The notes under the pieces: model-generated
The model's database searches: none
What the model was told of the DNA's origin: nothing
The model's input: the letters and a program-made list of their open reading frames with translations, nothing else
Program-made: the position numbers and the translations under genes
Source of the DNA: an uncultured Aquimarina sp.
Lineage (GTDB): Bacteria > Bacteroidota > Bacteroidia > Flavobacteriales > Flavobacteriaceae
Assembly: GCA_947498785.1 (NCBI GenBank)
Contig: CANMLS010000012.1
Coordinates: forward strand, 60,517 to 124,516
Direction of reading: 5' to 3'
Length of the DNA stretch: 64,000 nucleotides
Part shown: in pieces, positions 25,733 through 36,023 of the stretch
Numbering within the stretch: the first letter of the stretch is position 1
Layout: every line of letters starts with the position of its first letter

Positions 25733-28531
25733 ATGAAAAAAATTGTTACACTCTTTGCGCTATTTTTTGTAGGAATACTCTTCGCGCAAGAAACCGGTTC
25801 TATAACTGGTACACTGTTAGACAAAGAATCTAACAACCAATCTTTACCTTTTGCCAATGTATTAATAAAAGGAACAACAAAAGGAACGACCACAGATTTT
25901 GATGGTTTATATACTATTGACAATATAGAACCTGGCACATATACTGTAGAATTTAGTTTTGTTGGATACGAAACATTGAACATTAAAGAGGTTATAGTAA
26001 AAGCCAATGAAGCAACAACAGTAAATGCTTCTATTGGAGCGAGTGCTGCTGCTCTTGATGAAGTAGTCATTAAAACTACTACTAAAAAAGAATCTGAAGC
26101 TGCTATCTTATTAGAACAAAAAAACGCAGTTACTATTCAGCAAAAGATCGGTGCACAAGAGCTTTCTAAAAAAGGGATAAGCGATGTAGCTACTGGATTA
26201 ACTAAGGCTACTGGAATCTCTAAACAAAGTGACAAACTATATGTTCGTGGTTTAGGAGATCGTTATAATAATGCATATTTAAATGGTTTACCCATTCCTT
26301 CTTTAAATCCAAAACTAAAACTTATTGATTTAGGAATATTCCCGACAGGTATTGTAGAAAATCTAGGGATCTATAAAACCTATTCTCCTAACATCTATGG
26401 AGATTTTGCAGGAGCTAGTGTAAATATTGATACTAAAGACCGTCCTGGCAAAGGCTTTTTAGAAGTTGGATTTACTTCGGGAGTTAACACTAATGCGGTT
26501 GGTAATGATTTTTTCTTACTTGATGGTGGACAATACGATGAATGGGGGTTAGATGATGGATCAAGAAGAGTTCCTATATTTTTGGATATTCCTAACTATA
26601 ACTATGTAAGTACTCAAATCGATTATTTCCCATTTGACACTTCTTTTAATCCTAGAAAAAGATTTAATGCTCCTGATGGCGGTGCTAATATTACCGGAGG
26701 AAAAACCTTTACCATTAATGACGAGCAAAAACTTGATGTCTTAGTTACTGCATCATTTAGTCAAGATCATAAAACAGCACTTAACGGAACAGAAGCTTCT
26801 TTTAATTCTTTAGGAGGAATAATTACTAGTTTTGAAAACACAGATCGATACCAATACAGTACTAATACTACGGTATTAGGAAGCTTGGGGTATCGCTGGA
26901 ATACCAATAACAAAATACTAGCGACCACCTTATTTGTAAACGATACTCAGGATGAGTTAAGAGAGTTTATAGGTTTTGGTAGCGAAACAACGGAGGTTAG
27001 AATATTTGCCAGAAGAGGAACTTATGAACAAAATACGTTGTTTACACAACAACTAACTGGGGAGCACAAGTTTGCTGAAGATAAATATAAGTTAACTTGG
27101 GGAAGTGCCTACAATAAAGCACAAGGATTAATCCCTGATAGACGTCAATTAGTATTTACCGAACTTGACGGTGGTCTTCTTGTTCTTGGAGATAGAACAA
27201 GTCCTGACTTAGCTAATAATCAACGTTTTTACCAGGAATTAAATGAAAATGACTATTCTGGAAAACTGGATTTTGATATCAACTTCGGAAAAGATGAAGA
27301 TGATAACTTCAAAAATAAATTGACCGTTGGATTAGCTGCCAGATCAAAGGATAGAGATTTTGAAGCTAATCAGGTAAATTATAATGTAAATAATTTTAGA
27401 ACTACAAATGTAGATTTTAATAACCCTGATGCATTATTAAATGAAACTAATTTTCTTAACGGATCATACATTGTTTTAGAAAACCTTAATCCAACCCGAA
27501 TTTATGAAGCCGACTTATTGACTTTGGCTGGTTTTGCTAATCTTCAATATGCACTATCTTCCAAATTGACCTTTAACGGAGGAATAAGAACAGAATTATT
27601 CGAGCAAAATGTGTTCTATAGAGAACAACAAGATTTAGAAACTTCTCCTTTTAGAAAGCAAACAATCGACGAAACTTTTATTTTACCTAGTATCAGTTTC
27701 AAATATGAAATCAATGAGCAATCTAATCTACGTTTTGCAGCTAGTAAAACAGTGACATTACCTAAATTTACAGAAGTCGCTCCTTTCTTAGATGAAGATA
27801 TTACAGAAGCTACATTAGGAAATCCAATTCTTGAAAATTCTGACAACTATAATGTTGATTTTAAATGGGAACATTTTCCTGAGCAGTCCGGAGAATTAGT
27901 TGCAGCGACACTTTTTGGTAAATATATCGACAATCCTATTGAAAAAGTATTTGTAGCCTCAGCTTCAAATGTCAACACATTTATTAATTCTGATAATGCC
28001 ATCATCTTTGGGGCAGAGTTAGAATACAAAAAGAATCTTGGTAATCTATTTAAAGTAGAAGAAACTACTTGGAATAATTTAAATTTTGGAATCAATGCCA
28101 CTATAATGTATACCAAAGTAGAAATAGACCCTTCAGTAACTACATTTAATGGTTCTAATATTGCTCCTACAAACTTAGACAGACAATTACAAGGAGCATC
28201 TCCATATTTGATCAATACAGATGTATCATATTCTAAAACTTTTAATACTCACAAAATAACCTCAGGATTAGATTTCAACATCTTTGGAGATCGTGTGTAT
28301 TCTGCAGGAGGTAATGGTGTAGGAGATATTTTTGAAAAAGGATTTGGGTTGCTAAACTTTAATTTTAAAGATGAAATTGGTAAACATATTGTATTAAGTC
28401 TTAAAGCAAAAAACTTATTAAACCCATCTATAGAAAGATACCAGGATCAAGAAGATATAGGCCAAGAGTTTACTACTTATAAGTTTGATAATGGAATCAA
28501 TGTAAGCCTTGGTGTAACATTTAAATTATAA
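25733..28531 (+). CDS. TonB-dependent outer-membrane receptor, copy 1
   Basis: A 932-aa outer-membrane active transporter. Order: signal peptide (to about FAQE), a carboxypeptidase-D-like regulatory beta-domain (residues 20-110, PFANVLIKGTTKGTTTDFDG), a linker LDEVVIK, the plug domain (about 125-240, VRGLGDRYNNAYLNGLP), and a 22-strand barrel ending in NVSLGVTFKL. It is a close paralogue of the receptor at 30503, and each is followed by a beta-helix lipoprotein gene. No SusD-type partner is present. The setting next to PhoB/PhoR-like and Pit genes suggests phosphate-related cargo (inference). Confidence 0.92.
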   Translation: MKKIVTLFALFFVGILFAQETGSITGTLLDKESNNQSLPFANVLIKGTTKGTTTDFDGLYTIDNIEPGTYTVEFSFVGYETLNIKEVIVKANEATTVNASIGASAAALDEVVIKTTTKKESEAAILLEQKNAVTIQQKIGAQELSKKGISDVATGLTKATGISKQSDKLYVRGLGDRYNNAYLNGLPIPSLNPKLKLIDLGIFPTGIVENLGIYKTYSPNIYGDFAGASVNIDTKDRPGKGFLEVGFTSGVNTNAVGNDFFLLDGGQYDEWGLDDGSRRVPIFLDIPNYNYVSTQIDYFPFDTSFNPRKRFNAPDGGANITGGKTFTINDEQKLDVLVTASFSQDHKTALNGTEASFNSLGGIITSFENTDRYQYSTNTTVLGSLGYRWNTNNKILATTLFVNDTQDELREFIGFGSETTEVRIFARRGTYEQNTLFTQQLTGEHKFAEDKYKLTWGSAYNKAQGLIPDRRQLVFTELDGGLLVLGDRTSPDLANNQRFYQELNENDYSGKLDFDINFGKDEDDNFKNKLTVGLAARSKDRDFEANQVNYNVNNFRTTNVDFNNPDALLNETNFLNGSYIVLENLNPTRIYEADLLTLAGFANLQYALSSKLTFNGGIRTELFEQNVFYREQQDLETSPFRKQTIDETFILPSISFKYEINEQSNLRFAASKTVTLPKFTEVAPFLDEDITEATLGNPILENSDNYNVDFKWEHFPEQSGELVAATLFGKYIDNPIEKVFVASASNVNTFINSDNAIIFGAELEYKKNLGNLFKVEETTWNNLNFGINATIMYTKVEIDPSVTTFNGSNIAPTNLDRQLQGASPYLINTDVSYSKTFNTHKITSGLDFNIFGDRVYSAGGNGVGDIFEKGFGLLNFNFKDEIGKHIVLSLKAKNLLNPSIERYQDQEDIGQEFTTYKFDNGINVSLGVTFKL

Positions 28532-28668
28532 GAAAATTAAACAACAACACAATTAAGTATTTATAAAGATGAAACCGACATGATTAAAAATAATCATTAC
28601 ATATAAATAAAGATTATTTTAATCTTCAAAGGTTCCATGTGACAATTAAAAGCAATAAAAATAAACAC

Positions 28669-30009
28669 ATGAAAACAAGAAATCTATTTACAGGAATTAT
28701 ATTGGGCATTACACTGGTATTTAGTGCATGTACCATTCAAGAAGATAATATAGGTGATATCACTATCAATGAAGGAGGAGGAACTACCTCTGGAGCAGTA
28801 GTATTAGAAGGTCAAATTACCGAAAACCGCACATTAACTTCTAGTGAAGTATACGAATTAAGAGGCGGTGTTTCTGTAGTTGATGGAGTAACATTAACCA
28901 TAGAAGCAGGAACAAGAATTATCGCTGGAAATACTGGTGGTGTATTTGCATACTTAGCGATAGAGCAAGGAGCAAAAATCATTGCAGAAGGTACCGCAAG
29001 TCAGCCAATAGTATTTACCTCTAACAAATCAACTCCTAATCCTGGTGACTGGGGAGGATTATTATTAGCTGGTAAAGCTCCAATCAATAGAGGGACAACT
29101 GCTACTACAGAAGTTGCAAATCTTACCTATGGAGGAACTGACTCCGCAGATAACTCAGGGGTTTTACGTTATGTACGTTTAGAATATACTGGAGGAAAAA
29201 TTAATGAGAAAGCAGAATATAACGGATTATCTTTATATGGTGTAGGAAATGGAACTACTTTAGAATATATCCAGGCCTTTAATGGTAATGACGATGGTAT
29301 CGAATTTTTTGGAGGAACGGTAAATCTAAAATATGCTATTGTAACTGGTGCAGGTGATGATTCTTTTGACTGGACTGATGGTTGGGTAGGAAACGGACAA
29401 TTTTGGATTGCGCAACAAACTTCTGCTGCTGGAGATAAAGGTATTGAAGCAGACAATTTAGAAAGCACTCCTAACGCTGCTCCATTTTCAAATCCTACAT
29501 TATCTAACATCACTTTAATTGGTGCAGAAGATGGAGATGGTGAAAATAAAGGTATCGAATTCAGAGCAGGAACTAAAGTAACTATTTATAACACCATCAT
29601 CAAAGCATTTTCTGACAAAGGTATTGAAGTAGACGATGATCAAACGCTGATTAATCTAAACAATAATGAAGTTATTGTTAGAAATTCAATCATTGACAAT
29701 GAGAATTCATTTGACTTAGATCATGGTGGCGCAACAGTAGATTTTGCAGATTTCGCAACGTTTAACAACTATTCTACAGATGGTTCTGGAACTCCTTTCA
29801 ATACCTCAGGAACTCCTATTCCAGATGTAGATCCTGATAATGAAGAATTTGTTATAAGTGGTTTTAGAGGTACATATCAGTTTACAACTGCTATAGATGG
29901 TGTAGACAATTTTGACCCCTCAACTTTGGGAGCATTTTTTGATGCTGCTAACTATGTAGGAGCATTACAAGAAGGTGATACATGGACATCTGATTGGACT
30001 CGTTTGTAA
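28669..30009 (+). CDS. Beta-helix lipoprotein paired with TonB receptor 1
   Basis: A 446-aa surface or periplasmic lipoprotein. The signal peptide ends in a lipobox VFSAC (C21). The mature protein has repeated Gly/Asn/Asp turns such as AEYNGLSLYGVGNGTTLEYIQ, DDGIEFFGGTVNLKYA and GDDSFDWTDGWVGNG, the look of a right-handed parallel beta-helix, rich in Asp. I start at ATG 28669; a GTG ten codons upstream adds a basic leader that does not suit a signal peptide. It is paralogous to the lipoprotein at 33339. Probably a substrate-capturing partner of the upstream receptor (inference). Confidence 0.82.
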   Translation: MKTRNLFTGIILGITLVFSACTIQEDNIGDITINEGGGTTSGAVVLEGQITENRTLTSSEVYELRGGVSVVDGVTLTIEAGTRIIAGNTGGVFAYLAIEQGAKIIAEGTASQPIVFTSNKSTPNPGDWGGLLLAGKAPINRGTTATTEVANLTYGGTDSADNSGVLRYVRLEYTGGKINEKAEYNGLSLYGVGNGTTLEYIQAFNGNDDGIEFFGGTVNLKYAIVTGAGDDSFDWTDGWVGNGQFWIAQQTSAAGDKGIEADNLESTPNAAPFSNPTLSNITLIGAEDGDGENKGIEFRAGTKVTIYNTIIKAFSDKGIEVDDDQTLINLNNNEVIVRNSIIDNENSFDLDHGGATVDFADFATFNNYSTDGSGTPFNTSGTPIPDVDPDNEEFVISGFRGTYQFTTAIDGVDNFDPSTLGAFFDAANYVGALQEGDTWTSDWTRL

Positions 30010-30039
30010 GGATATATAATACAGATTTTACTCTATCAT

Positions 30040-30069
30040 GAGCCTGGCATATGTCAGGCTTATTTTTTA
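30040..30069 (+). terminator. Terminator after first receptor/lipoprotein pair
   Basis: AGCCTG/CAGGCT stem (30041-30060) with an 8-base loop, then TATTTTTTAT, 30 bases after the lipoprotein stop. Confidence 0.75.
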
Positions 30070-30502
30070 TCAATTTTTAGCACTCACAATCTTCAAAGTA
30101 TTAACAATCAATGCAAAATATTAAATCAAAAAGAAAATCACATTTTGTAGATTCAGTTTTATCTCATTGTTAAGCCTATCCTCGCAACTCTATTAGCATT
30201 AACACTTACGTAACAATTTTCTAATATTTTATAAAAAGTAAGCTTTTGCTTAACAACATCTTTAAAGACGATTAAATCGTTATTTCTAATCACACTTGCT
30301 AATTTCTTCAAAACACTGTGATACATACGGCTATAGCCGTTTTATTGATATCAAATTCTAATCAAAAACTATAGCTAAAACTCTACAAGTTTCGTCTTTT
30401 GCTCATTTTATCGACATCACAATCCCTTAAACTAACCATAATAGTGGGATAAAATCTATTACTGTAAAACCGTATTTATTTGTAAAAGATTTAAAACACG
30501 AA
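30070..30502. other. Upstream region of second TonB receptor gene
   Basis: About 430 bases without a gene. It holds TTAACACTTAC at 30199-30209 (shared with the first receptor's upstream region) and a perfect 14-base palindrome ACGGCTATAGCCGT at 30327-30340 followed by TTTTATT, which could be an attenuator or a weak terminator. No clean -7 box. Confidence 0.4.
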
Positions 30503-33277
30503 ATGAGAAAATTATTTACGATAGCAGCTCTACTTTGTTTAGGTGCTGTTTTTGCGCAAGAAACTGGTACAATTGCCGGTAAATTATTAGACAAAGAATC
30601 AAACAATCAACCACTTCCTTTTGCTAATGTAGTTGTCCAAGGTACTTCAAAAGGGTCCTCAACAGATTTTGATGGATTATTCGAGATTACCGGTGTTCCT
30701 GTTGGCACATATACTATTGAATTTAGCTTTACAGGATACCAAACTGTAGAAATACCTAATGTAGTAGTAGAAGCAGATAAAGTAGCTGTCTTAGATGCCA
30801 CTATGGGTGCTACCGCAGCAGCATTAGATGAGGTAGTAATTAAGGTAATAACGAGTAGAGAACGTGAAGAAGCTCTTTTAATAGAACAGAAGAATGCAAT
30901 AGAAATCAAACAAGCCATCGGTGCTCAGGAATTAGCCAGAAAAGGGGTTAGCGATGCAGAAGCCGCTGTAACCAAAATTACAGGAGTAACTAAACAACAA
31001 GGAGAAAAAAATGTTTTTGTAAGAGGGCTTGGTGACCGTTATAACTCCACTTCTTTAAATGGATTGCCATTACCTTCTGATAATCCAACATATAAAAATA
31101 TTACTCTGGACCTTTTTTCCTCTGATATTATTAAAACTATTGGAGTAAGCAAGGTATTTGGCTCTCGATTATATGGAGATGTTGCAGGTGCTAATATAGA
31201 TATTGAATCTAAAGAAATAGTAGGTAAAGAAGAATTTAAAGTTTCTATCTCTACTGGTATTAATACAGAAACTGTAGGTGAAGATAATTTTTTAGTTGCT
31301 GATGGTGCTAATGGTTTTGGAACAGGTCTCGATAAAGATTTTCCTCTTACAGATTTGACCCAGTATAACTTTGAAAACAGCCTCGATCCCGATACTCAAA
31401 GCTCTCAATTTAACAGTGGCATTGCAATTTCAGGAGGTAAAAAGTTTGATATCGGCGAAAACAGATTAAGTGTTTTTTTAGTTGGCGGATTTGATAATGA
31501 CTATCAATTTAAAGATGGATTCTCTAAACAAATCAATGCTACTGGAGGTTTTTCCAGAAACTTAGACGTTCAACAATATGAATATAATGTTTCTCAAAAA
31601 CTGATGGGAAACTTTAAGTATAGTTTTGGTAATGGAAATTACCTAGCAATAAATAGTATATATCTTCATGACAACACACAAAGTGTAAGTGATTATTTTG
31701 GACAACAAGATAGTGTAAGTGACGATCCAGATCGTCCTACATATATAAGAAGACAACAAACTAACAATAACAATATATTCATTAATCAGTTATTAGGATA
31801 TTTTAATATTACTGATAAGCTTACTTTAGATTTTGGTGGTTCTTATAGCAATGCTAGAAGCGACGAACCTGACCGAAGACAAAATACCTTTTTAAGAATC
31901 AACGGTGAATTTAGAACAACTACTGGTAGCGCAGGACTTAACCACCGTTTCTTTTCTCAACTAGATGAGGATGATATCGCTGGTAAAGCAATCATTACTT
32001 ATGATTTAAACACTTCTGACAGCCATGACACTCAGAAAATCAATACTATAGAATTAGGTGTTAATTATAGAAATACCGAAAGACAATTCGATTTTATTCA
32101 ATATAGTACAAATTTTAATTCTCAGATTCTAGTGGACAGAAATAATGTTGATGCTTTATTCAATCAACAATCTATTGATGATGGGACTTTCAGCCTAGTA
32201 ACTGATAGAGGAAGAGCAGACAATCCAAATGCGCTAACTCCATTCTTTTATTCAGCAGACAGAACAATAATCTCTCCTTTTGGATCAACAACATTGTCTT
32301 TAGTTGATAACTTAACCGTTAGTCTTGGTTTAAGACTTGATAATGTTGAGCAAACTGTAGATTATGACACAGAACTTATCAGCAGTGTATCTAATCCACC
32401 TAGTGGGCCTACCGGAGTTATCGAAGAAAACTACATTTTACCAAGCATGAGTTTGAAATACAATTTCTCCGAAAATAGTATTTTAAGGTTAGCAGGTAGC
32501 AAGACCTATACATTACCTCAATTTATCGAAGTTGCCCCTTTCTTATATGAGGATGTTAACTTTTCAAGATTTGGTAATCCTTTACTTCAGGCATCAGATG
32601 ACTATAATGTTGATCTGAAATACGAATGGTATCCAAAATCAGGGGAAATTATTGCAATTACAGGGTTCTTTAAATACATCGATTTTCCAATAAATACAAT
32701 CGAAGTGAATTCTGCAGGAAATGATATTTCATTTGTAAACACCCCTGAGGCTACTGCTTTTGGAGTAGAATTAGAAATCAGAAAGGATATATTCAATATC
32801 GATGTAGGTGAAGATGCTAGTGGTAATAATAAATTAACTGCTGGATTAAATATATCATATTTAAATACCAATCAGACTCTTGAAGACGTCGACACAGATG
32901 AGCTAACGGTTAGATATACTAACGATAAGGATGAGTTATCAGGTGCTTCTGATCTTTTAATAAACGCTGATATTACCTATAACATTAATAGACCAAAATA
33001 CGATCTACTATCTTCTGTTGTGTTCAATTATTTCAGTGATAGAATTTTTACGATTGGAGTAGCAGGTAGAGAAAATATAGTAGAAACAGGAATTCCAACA
33101 TTGGATTTTATCAATAAAATAAAGCTAGGTGAACATTTTGGAATTTCGTTAAGCGCCAAGAATCTATTAAATCCAGATTTTAAATTGACTCAAGACACCA
33201 CTGCTGGTGAGACTATAGATTTAACAACCTATAAAAAGGGAGTGAACATCAGTGCTGGCATCTCTTATGAATTCTAA
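30503..33277 (+). CDS. TonB-dependent outer-membrane receptor, copy 2
   Basis: A 924-aa paralogue of the receptor at 25733. Same order: signal peptide (FAQE), carboxypeptidase-D-like domain (PFANVVVQGTSKGSSTDFDG), LDEVVIK linker, plug (VRGLGDRYNSTSLNGLPLP) and a barrel ending NISAGISYEF. The N-terminal 130 residues and plug are very alike in the two copies while barrel loops differ, as expected after duplication with change of ligand specificity. Followed after 61 bases by its own lipoprotein gene. The signal peptide and regulatory domain argue for TonB-driven uptake, not signalling through an anti-sigma factor. Confidence 0.92.
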   Translation: MRKLFTIAALLCLGAVFAQETGTIAGKLLDKESNNQPLPFANVVVQGTSKGSSTDFDGLFEITGVPVGTYTIEFSFTGYQTVEIPNVVVEADKVAVLDATMGATAAALDEVVIKVITSREREEALLIEQKNAIEIKQAIGAQELARKGVSDAEAAVTKITGVTKQQGEKNVFVRGLGDRYNSTSLNGLPLPSDNPTYKNITLDLFSSDIIKTIGVSKVFGSRLYGDVAGANIDIESKEIVGKEEFKVSISTGINTETVGEDNFLVADGANGFGTGLDKDFPLTDLTQYNFENSLDPDTQSSQFNSGIAISGGKKFDIGENRLSVFLVGGFDNDYQFKDGFSKQINATGGFSRNLDVQQYEYNVSQKLMGNFKYSFGNGNYLAINSIYLHDNTQSVSDYFGQQDSVSDDPDRPTYIRRQQTNNNNIFINQLLGYFNITDKLTLDFGGSYSNARSDEPDRRQNTFLRINGEFRTTTGSAGLNHRFFSQLDEDDIAGKAIITYDLNTSDSHDTQKINTIELGVNYRNTERQFDFIQYSTNFNSQILVDRNNVDALFNQQSIDDGTFSLVTDRGRADNPNALTPFFYSADRTIISPFGSTTLSLVDNLTVSLGLRLDNVEQTVDYDTELISSVSNPPSGPTGVIEENYILPSMSLKYNFSENSILRLAGSKTYTLPQFIEVAPFLYEDVNFSRFGNPLLQASDDYNVDLKYEWYPKSGEIIAITGFFKYIDFPINTIEVNSAGNDISFVNTPEATAFGVELEIRKDIFNIDVGEDASGNNKLTAGLNISYLNTNQTLEDVDTDELTVRYTNDKDELSGASDLLINADITYNINRPKYDLLSSVVFNYFSDRIFTIGVAGRENIVETGIPTLDFINKIKLGEHFGISLSAKNLLNPDFKLTQDTTAGETIDLTTYKKGVNISAGISYEF

Positions 33278-33338
33278 TTTTTTTTAATAAGTACATAATT
33301 ATAATTACGCATATTTTAAACTCAAAAAAACAGAAAAC

Positions 33339-34562
33339 ATGAAAAGATTATTTTTATCAAGTTTGGCAATTGCTGCTTTATTAGTAGCCTCTTGTAGTAG
33401 TGATGATGATGATACACCAACAACTCCAGGCTCAACTTTGGATGGCACTATTGCTAGCCAGGATGATGATGATTTAATCGTAACTGACCTTAAAGGTGAT
33501 GTTACAGGAAATATTACTTTGGCTGCAAGTGAAGCTTGGATCCTTACAGGTGAATTAGCAGTAAAAGATGGAGCTACCCTAACTATTGAAGCAGGAACTA
33601 CTATAAAAGCTACTGCTGGTGGTACAAATGTATTTATTGTTGTAGAACAGGGAGGTAAAATAATGGCTGACGGAACAGCAGCTGCTCCTATAAAAATTAC
33701 TTCTAATGCTGGTAACCCAAGACCAGGAGATTGGGGTGGTTTACTAATCAATGGTAAAGCTCCAATTAGTGGTGGAGGTACTTCTACTACAGAAGTTTTA
33801 CCATTACAATATGGTGGTACAGAACCAGCTGACAATTCGGGTATTTTAGATTATGTTGTTGTTGAATATACTGGAGCTCGTATCAACGGTGAAAAAGAAT
33901 TTAATGGAATAACTCTTTATGGTGTTGGTTCTGGAACAGTGGTTAGTAACGTAGCCGCAATATTTGGTGATGATGATGCTATCGAAATGTTTGGTGGTAC
34001 TGTTGATATTACTAATGCGCTAATGGTAAATGCTAGAGATGATATGTTCGACTGGACTCAAGGGTGGAATGGAAATGGTTCTAATTGGTATGGTTTGAGA
34101 ACAGCAGATTTCACTGCAATCTCTGAAGATCCAAGAGGTATCGAAGCTGACGGTAACTTAGATGGTAATTCTCCTGGAGATGCTGGACAATCTGACGCAA
34201 CTATTAATGGATTAACTCTTGTTAATGCTGGAATCATTGAAATGGCTGATATGATCAAAATCAGAAGAGGAAGTAATGCAACTATTACTAATGCTTTAGT
34301 TGCTTTAGTAGGAAATGATGCTACTGCTAGTGATTTTGTTGACTTGACTGATAAAAGAGGGTATGCTTCTAATAGCGTTTCTATAACTGTTACAGGGGCT
34401 AATATTGATATTACAGATATCAAATTTGACGCTACAGAGGACGGAACTGATATTCCTGCCAATACAGGTACTGTAAATGCTACTGCTGGAGCTACAGGAG
34501 GAACTGACCCTAGCATTTTTGCTTGGACAGGTTTTACTGATTTCCCAACAATTACTAATTAA
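33339..34562 (+). CDS. Beta-helix lipoprotein paired with TonB receptor 2
   Basis: A 407-aa lipoprotein with lipobox LVASC (C19) followed by an acidic SSDDDDTPTTPGS linker. The mature part shares with the lipoprotein at 28669 the blocks GDWGGLLINGKAPI, EYTGARINGEKEFNGITLYGVG, DDAIEMFGGTVDITNA and DDMFDWTQGWNGNG. A right-handed beta-helix is predicted from the repeats. It pairs with the receptor gene 61 bases upstream and is closed by an exceptional 60-base palindrome. Confidence 0.83.
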   Translation: MKRLFLSSLAIAALLVASCSSDDDDTPTTPGSTLDGTIASQDDDDLIVTDLKGDVTGNITLAASEAWILTGELAVKDGATLTIEAGTTIKATAGGTNVFIVVEQGGKIMADGTAAAPIKITSNAGNPRPGDWGGLLINGKAPISGGGTSTTEVLPLQYGGTEPADNSGILDYVVVEYTGARINGEKEFNGITLYGVGSGTVVSNVAAIFGDDDAIEMFGGTVDITNALMVNARDDMFDWTQGWNGNGSNWYGLRTADFTAISEDPRGIEADGNLDGNSPGDAGQSDATINGLTLVNAGIIEMADMIKIRRGSNATITNALVALVGNDATASDFVDLTDKRGYASNSVSITVTGANIDITDIKFDATEDGTDIPANTGTVNATAGATGGTDPSIFAWTGFTDFPTITN

Positions 34563-34578
34563 TTATAATTCTCGAAAG

Positions 34579-34638
34579 AAAACTAGGTTAAAAAGAAAAA
34601 GCTGCCAATTGGCAGCTTTTTCTTTTTAACCTAGTTTT
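34579..34638. terminator. 60-base perfect palindrome, terminator of second receptor/lipoprotein pair
   Basis: Arms of 30 bases (34579-34608 and 34609-34638) are exact reverse complements, meeting at CCAATTGG. The inner part, GCTGCC/GGCAGC followed by TTTTTCTTTTT, is a normal terminator; the outer 15 bp extend it beyond the usual size. It starts 16 bases after the stop. Confidence 0.85.
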
Positions 34639-34859
34639 TCTAAAGGTATTATTTCTAACAATTGCTCATCTATATATTAAACACAATCATTACTTACAAT
34701 ACTCTTATAAAATCAATCCTACATATCTCACAATGTTACTAAAATCTTATCACTTTTAAATAATAGTAAATTAACAACCAAGTACTGGAAAACCTCAGTA
34801 CAGCATATTCTTCTTTTATCTATTTTCACGAAATATTTAATCTCTTAAAACTTGTAATT

Positions 34860-35936
34860 ATGAAAATTAAAAAATACATTTTATTAATATCACTACTTAT
34901 GATATCTCTCTGTTCGATAGCACAAAATGAAAAATCACATCGGTTAAAATTTTTGAGTGACAATTTACAAGTAGCTCAGACTTATTGTTCGCAACAACTT
35001 CCAAATACTGGGTCAAGGTTTAAGATTAACATTATAGGAAAGAAACTACAAGTTGGAAAAATTTATCTTATCAAAATTTTTGATAAACCTGAATATTTTT
35101 ATGTTTTATTTGCATCTGATGATAATTTGTATGGTGATGATGAAGATGAGGTTGTTAATGGCTCAGATATAGGAGCATACATATTTTGTGATAGAGATGG
35201 TGATGGCGTTGAAGACAGTCAAGACAATTGTCCAGATGAAGTTGGCCCTGTTTCAAATAATGGATGCCCTGTCCAACTTAAAAAGCCTAATTTAAAATTG
35301 AAAAGCCTTAAAGTCACAAACACCACTACAAACAAGGTTATTTTTAATTTTCCTAACGGCAACACAAATACTCCAACATTGAAAAATACTAACTGGTATG
35401 ACTTTAGTATTGAGGTCGAAAATAACGTACCTGGATCATCTCAAGCAAATCCAGTCTCCCTAGATATGCTAATTAACACTAGTAGTACTTTATACCCAGA
35501 TCCAAGAGCAAGTGTTTTTAATGTTAGTACAGATAGCAATATTGGAAGCATAAGTGCTGGTGGTTCTATTACAAAAACATTTAGCGTATTTGTAAGCAAT
35601 ACTATTGGCTCCTCTCCAAGTTTATCAAATGGAAATGGGTATACTTTAAGTATTGATATAGATCAAAAAGGCAGAATAAATGAATCTAACGAAAATGACA
35701 ACATTAGTCAACTTCAATTCATATATTCATCATCCTCAAAATCAAATATTAAATCTACTTTAAATCAGTCTAGCCAAAAACCTTATGAAGTATCTGTATT
35801 TACAATTTCTGGAACACAGATAATAAAAGAAATAATAACTAACAAAAATGAAGAACGCAAACTTCTTATAAATTTACCTAGTGGATTCTATATTATCAAA
35901 AACGGTACTGATACTTACAAAGTTGCTAAGGAGTAA
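34860..35936 (+). CDS. T9SS-secreted protein with calcium-binding type-3 repeat and CARDB-like domain
   Basis: A 358-aa secreted protein. Signal peptide to about CSIAQ; an N-terminal domain (25-110); a thrombospondin type-3-like calcium loop (DRDGDGVEDSQDNCPDE, near 120); a CARDB-like beta-sandwich (150-290, with NESNENDNISQ typical of that fold); and a type A T9SS C-terminal domain (about 300-358, VSVFTISGTQIIKE ... LPSGFYIIKNG ... YKVAKE). The protein is probably exported through the outer membrane and anchored or released. No enzyme motif is seen. Its terminator is shared with the convergent MATE gene. Confidence 0.8.
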   Translation: MKIKKYILLISLLMISLCSIAQNEKSHRLKFLSDNLQVAQTYCSQQLPNTGSRFKINIIGKKLQVGKIYLIKIFDKPEYFYVLFASDDNLYGDDEDEVVNGSDIGAYIFCDRDGDGVEDSQDNCPDEVGPVSNNGCPVQLKKPNLKLKSLKVTNTTTNKVIFNFPNGNTNTPTLKNTNWYDFSIEVENNVPGSSQANPVSLDMLINTSSTLYPDPRASVFNVSTDSNIGSISAGGSITKTFSVFVSNTIGSSPSLSNGNGYTLSIDIDQKGRINESNENDNISQLQFIYSSSSKSNIKSTLNQSSQKPYEVSVFTISGTQIIKEIITNKNEERKLLINLPSGFYIIKNGTDTYKVAKE

Positions 35937-35973
35937 AATTTGATGAACTAAAATAGATCTATCTTATCATATT

Positions 35974-36006
35974 AACGGAAACGAAGTATTGCACCTCGTT
36001 TCCGTT
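35974..36006. terminator. Bidirectional terminator
   Basis: AACGGAAACGA and TCGTTTCCGTT arms around an 11-base loop, followed by a T-run, between the T9SS protein and convergent MATE genes. Confidence 0.85.
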
Positions 36007-36023
36007 TTTTTGTTATCTAATAG

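Noticed and set aside
33305..33835. 176-codon minus-strand frame
   Set aside because: It is antisense to the second beta-helix lipoprotein gene, which has a lipobox and a paralogue.
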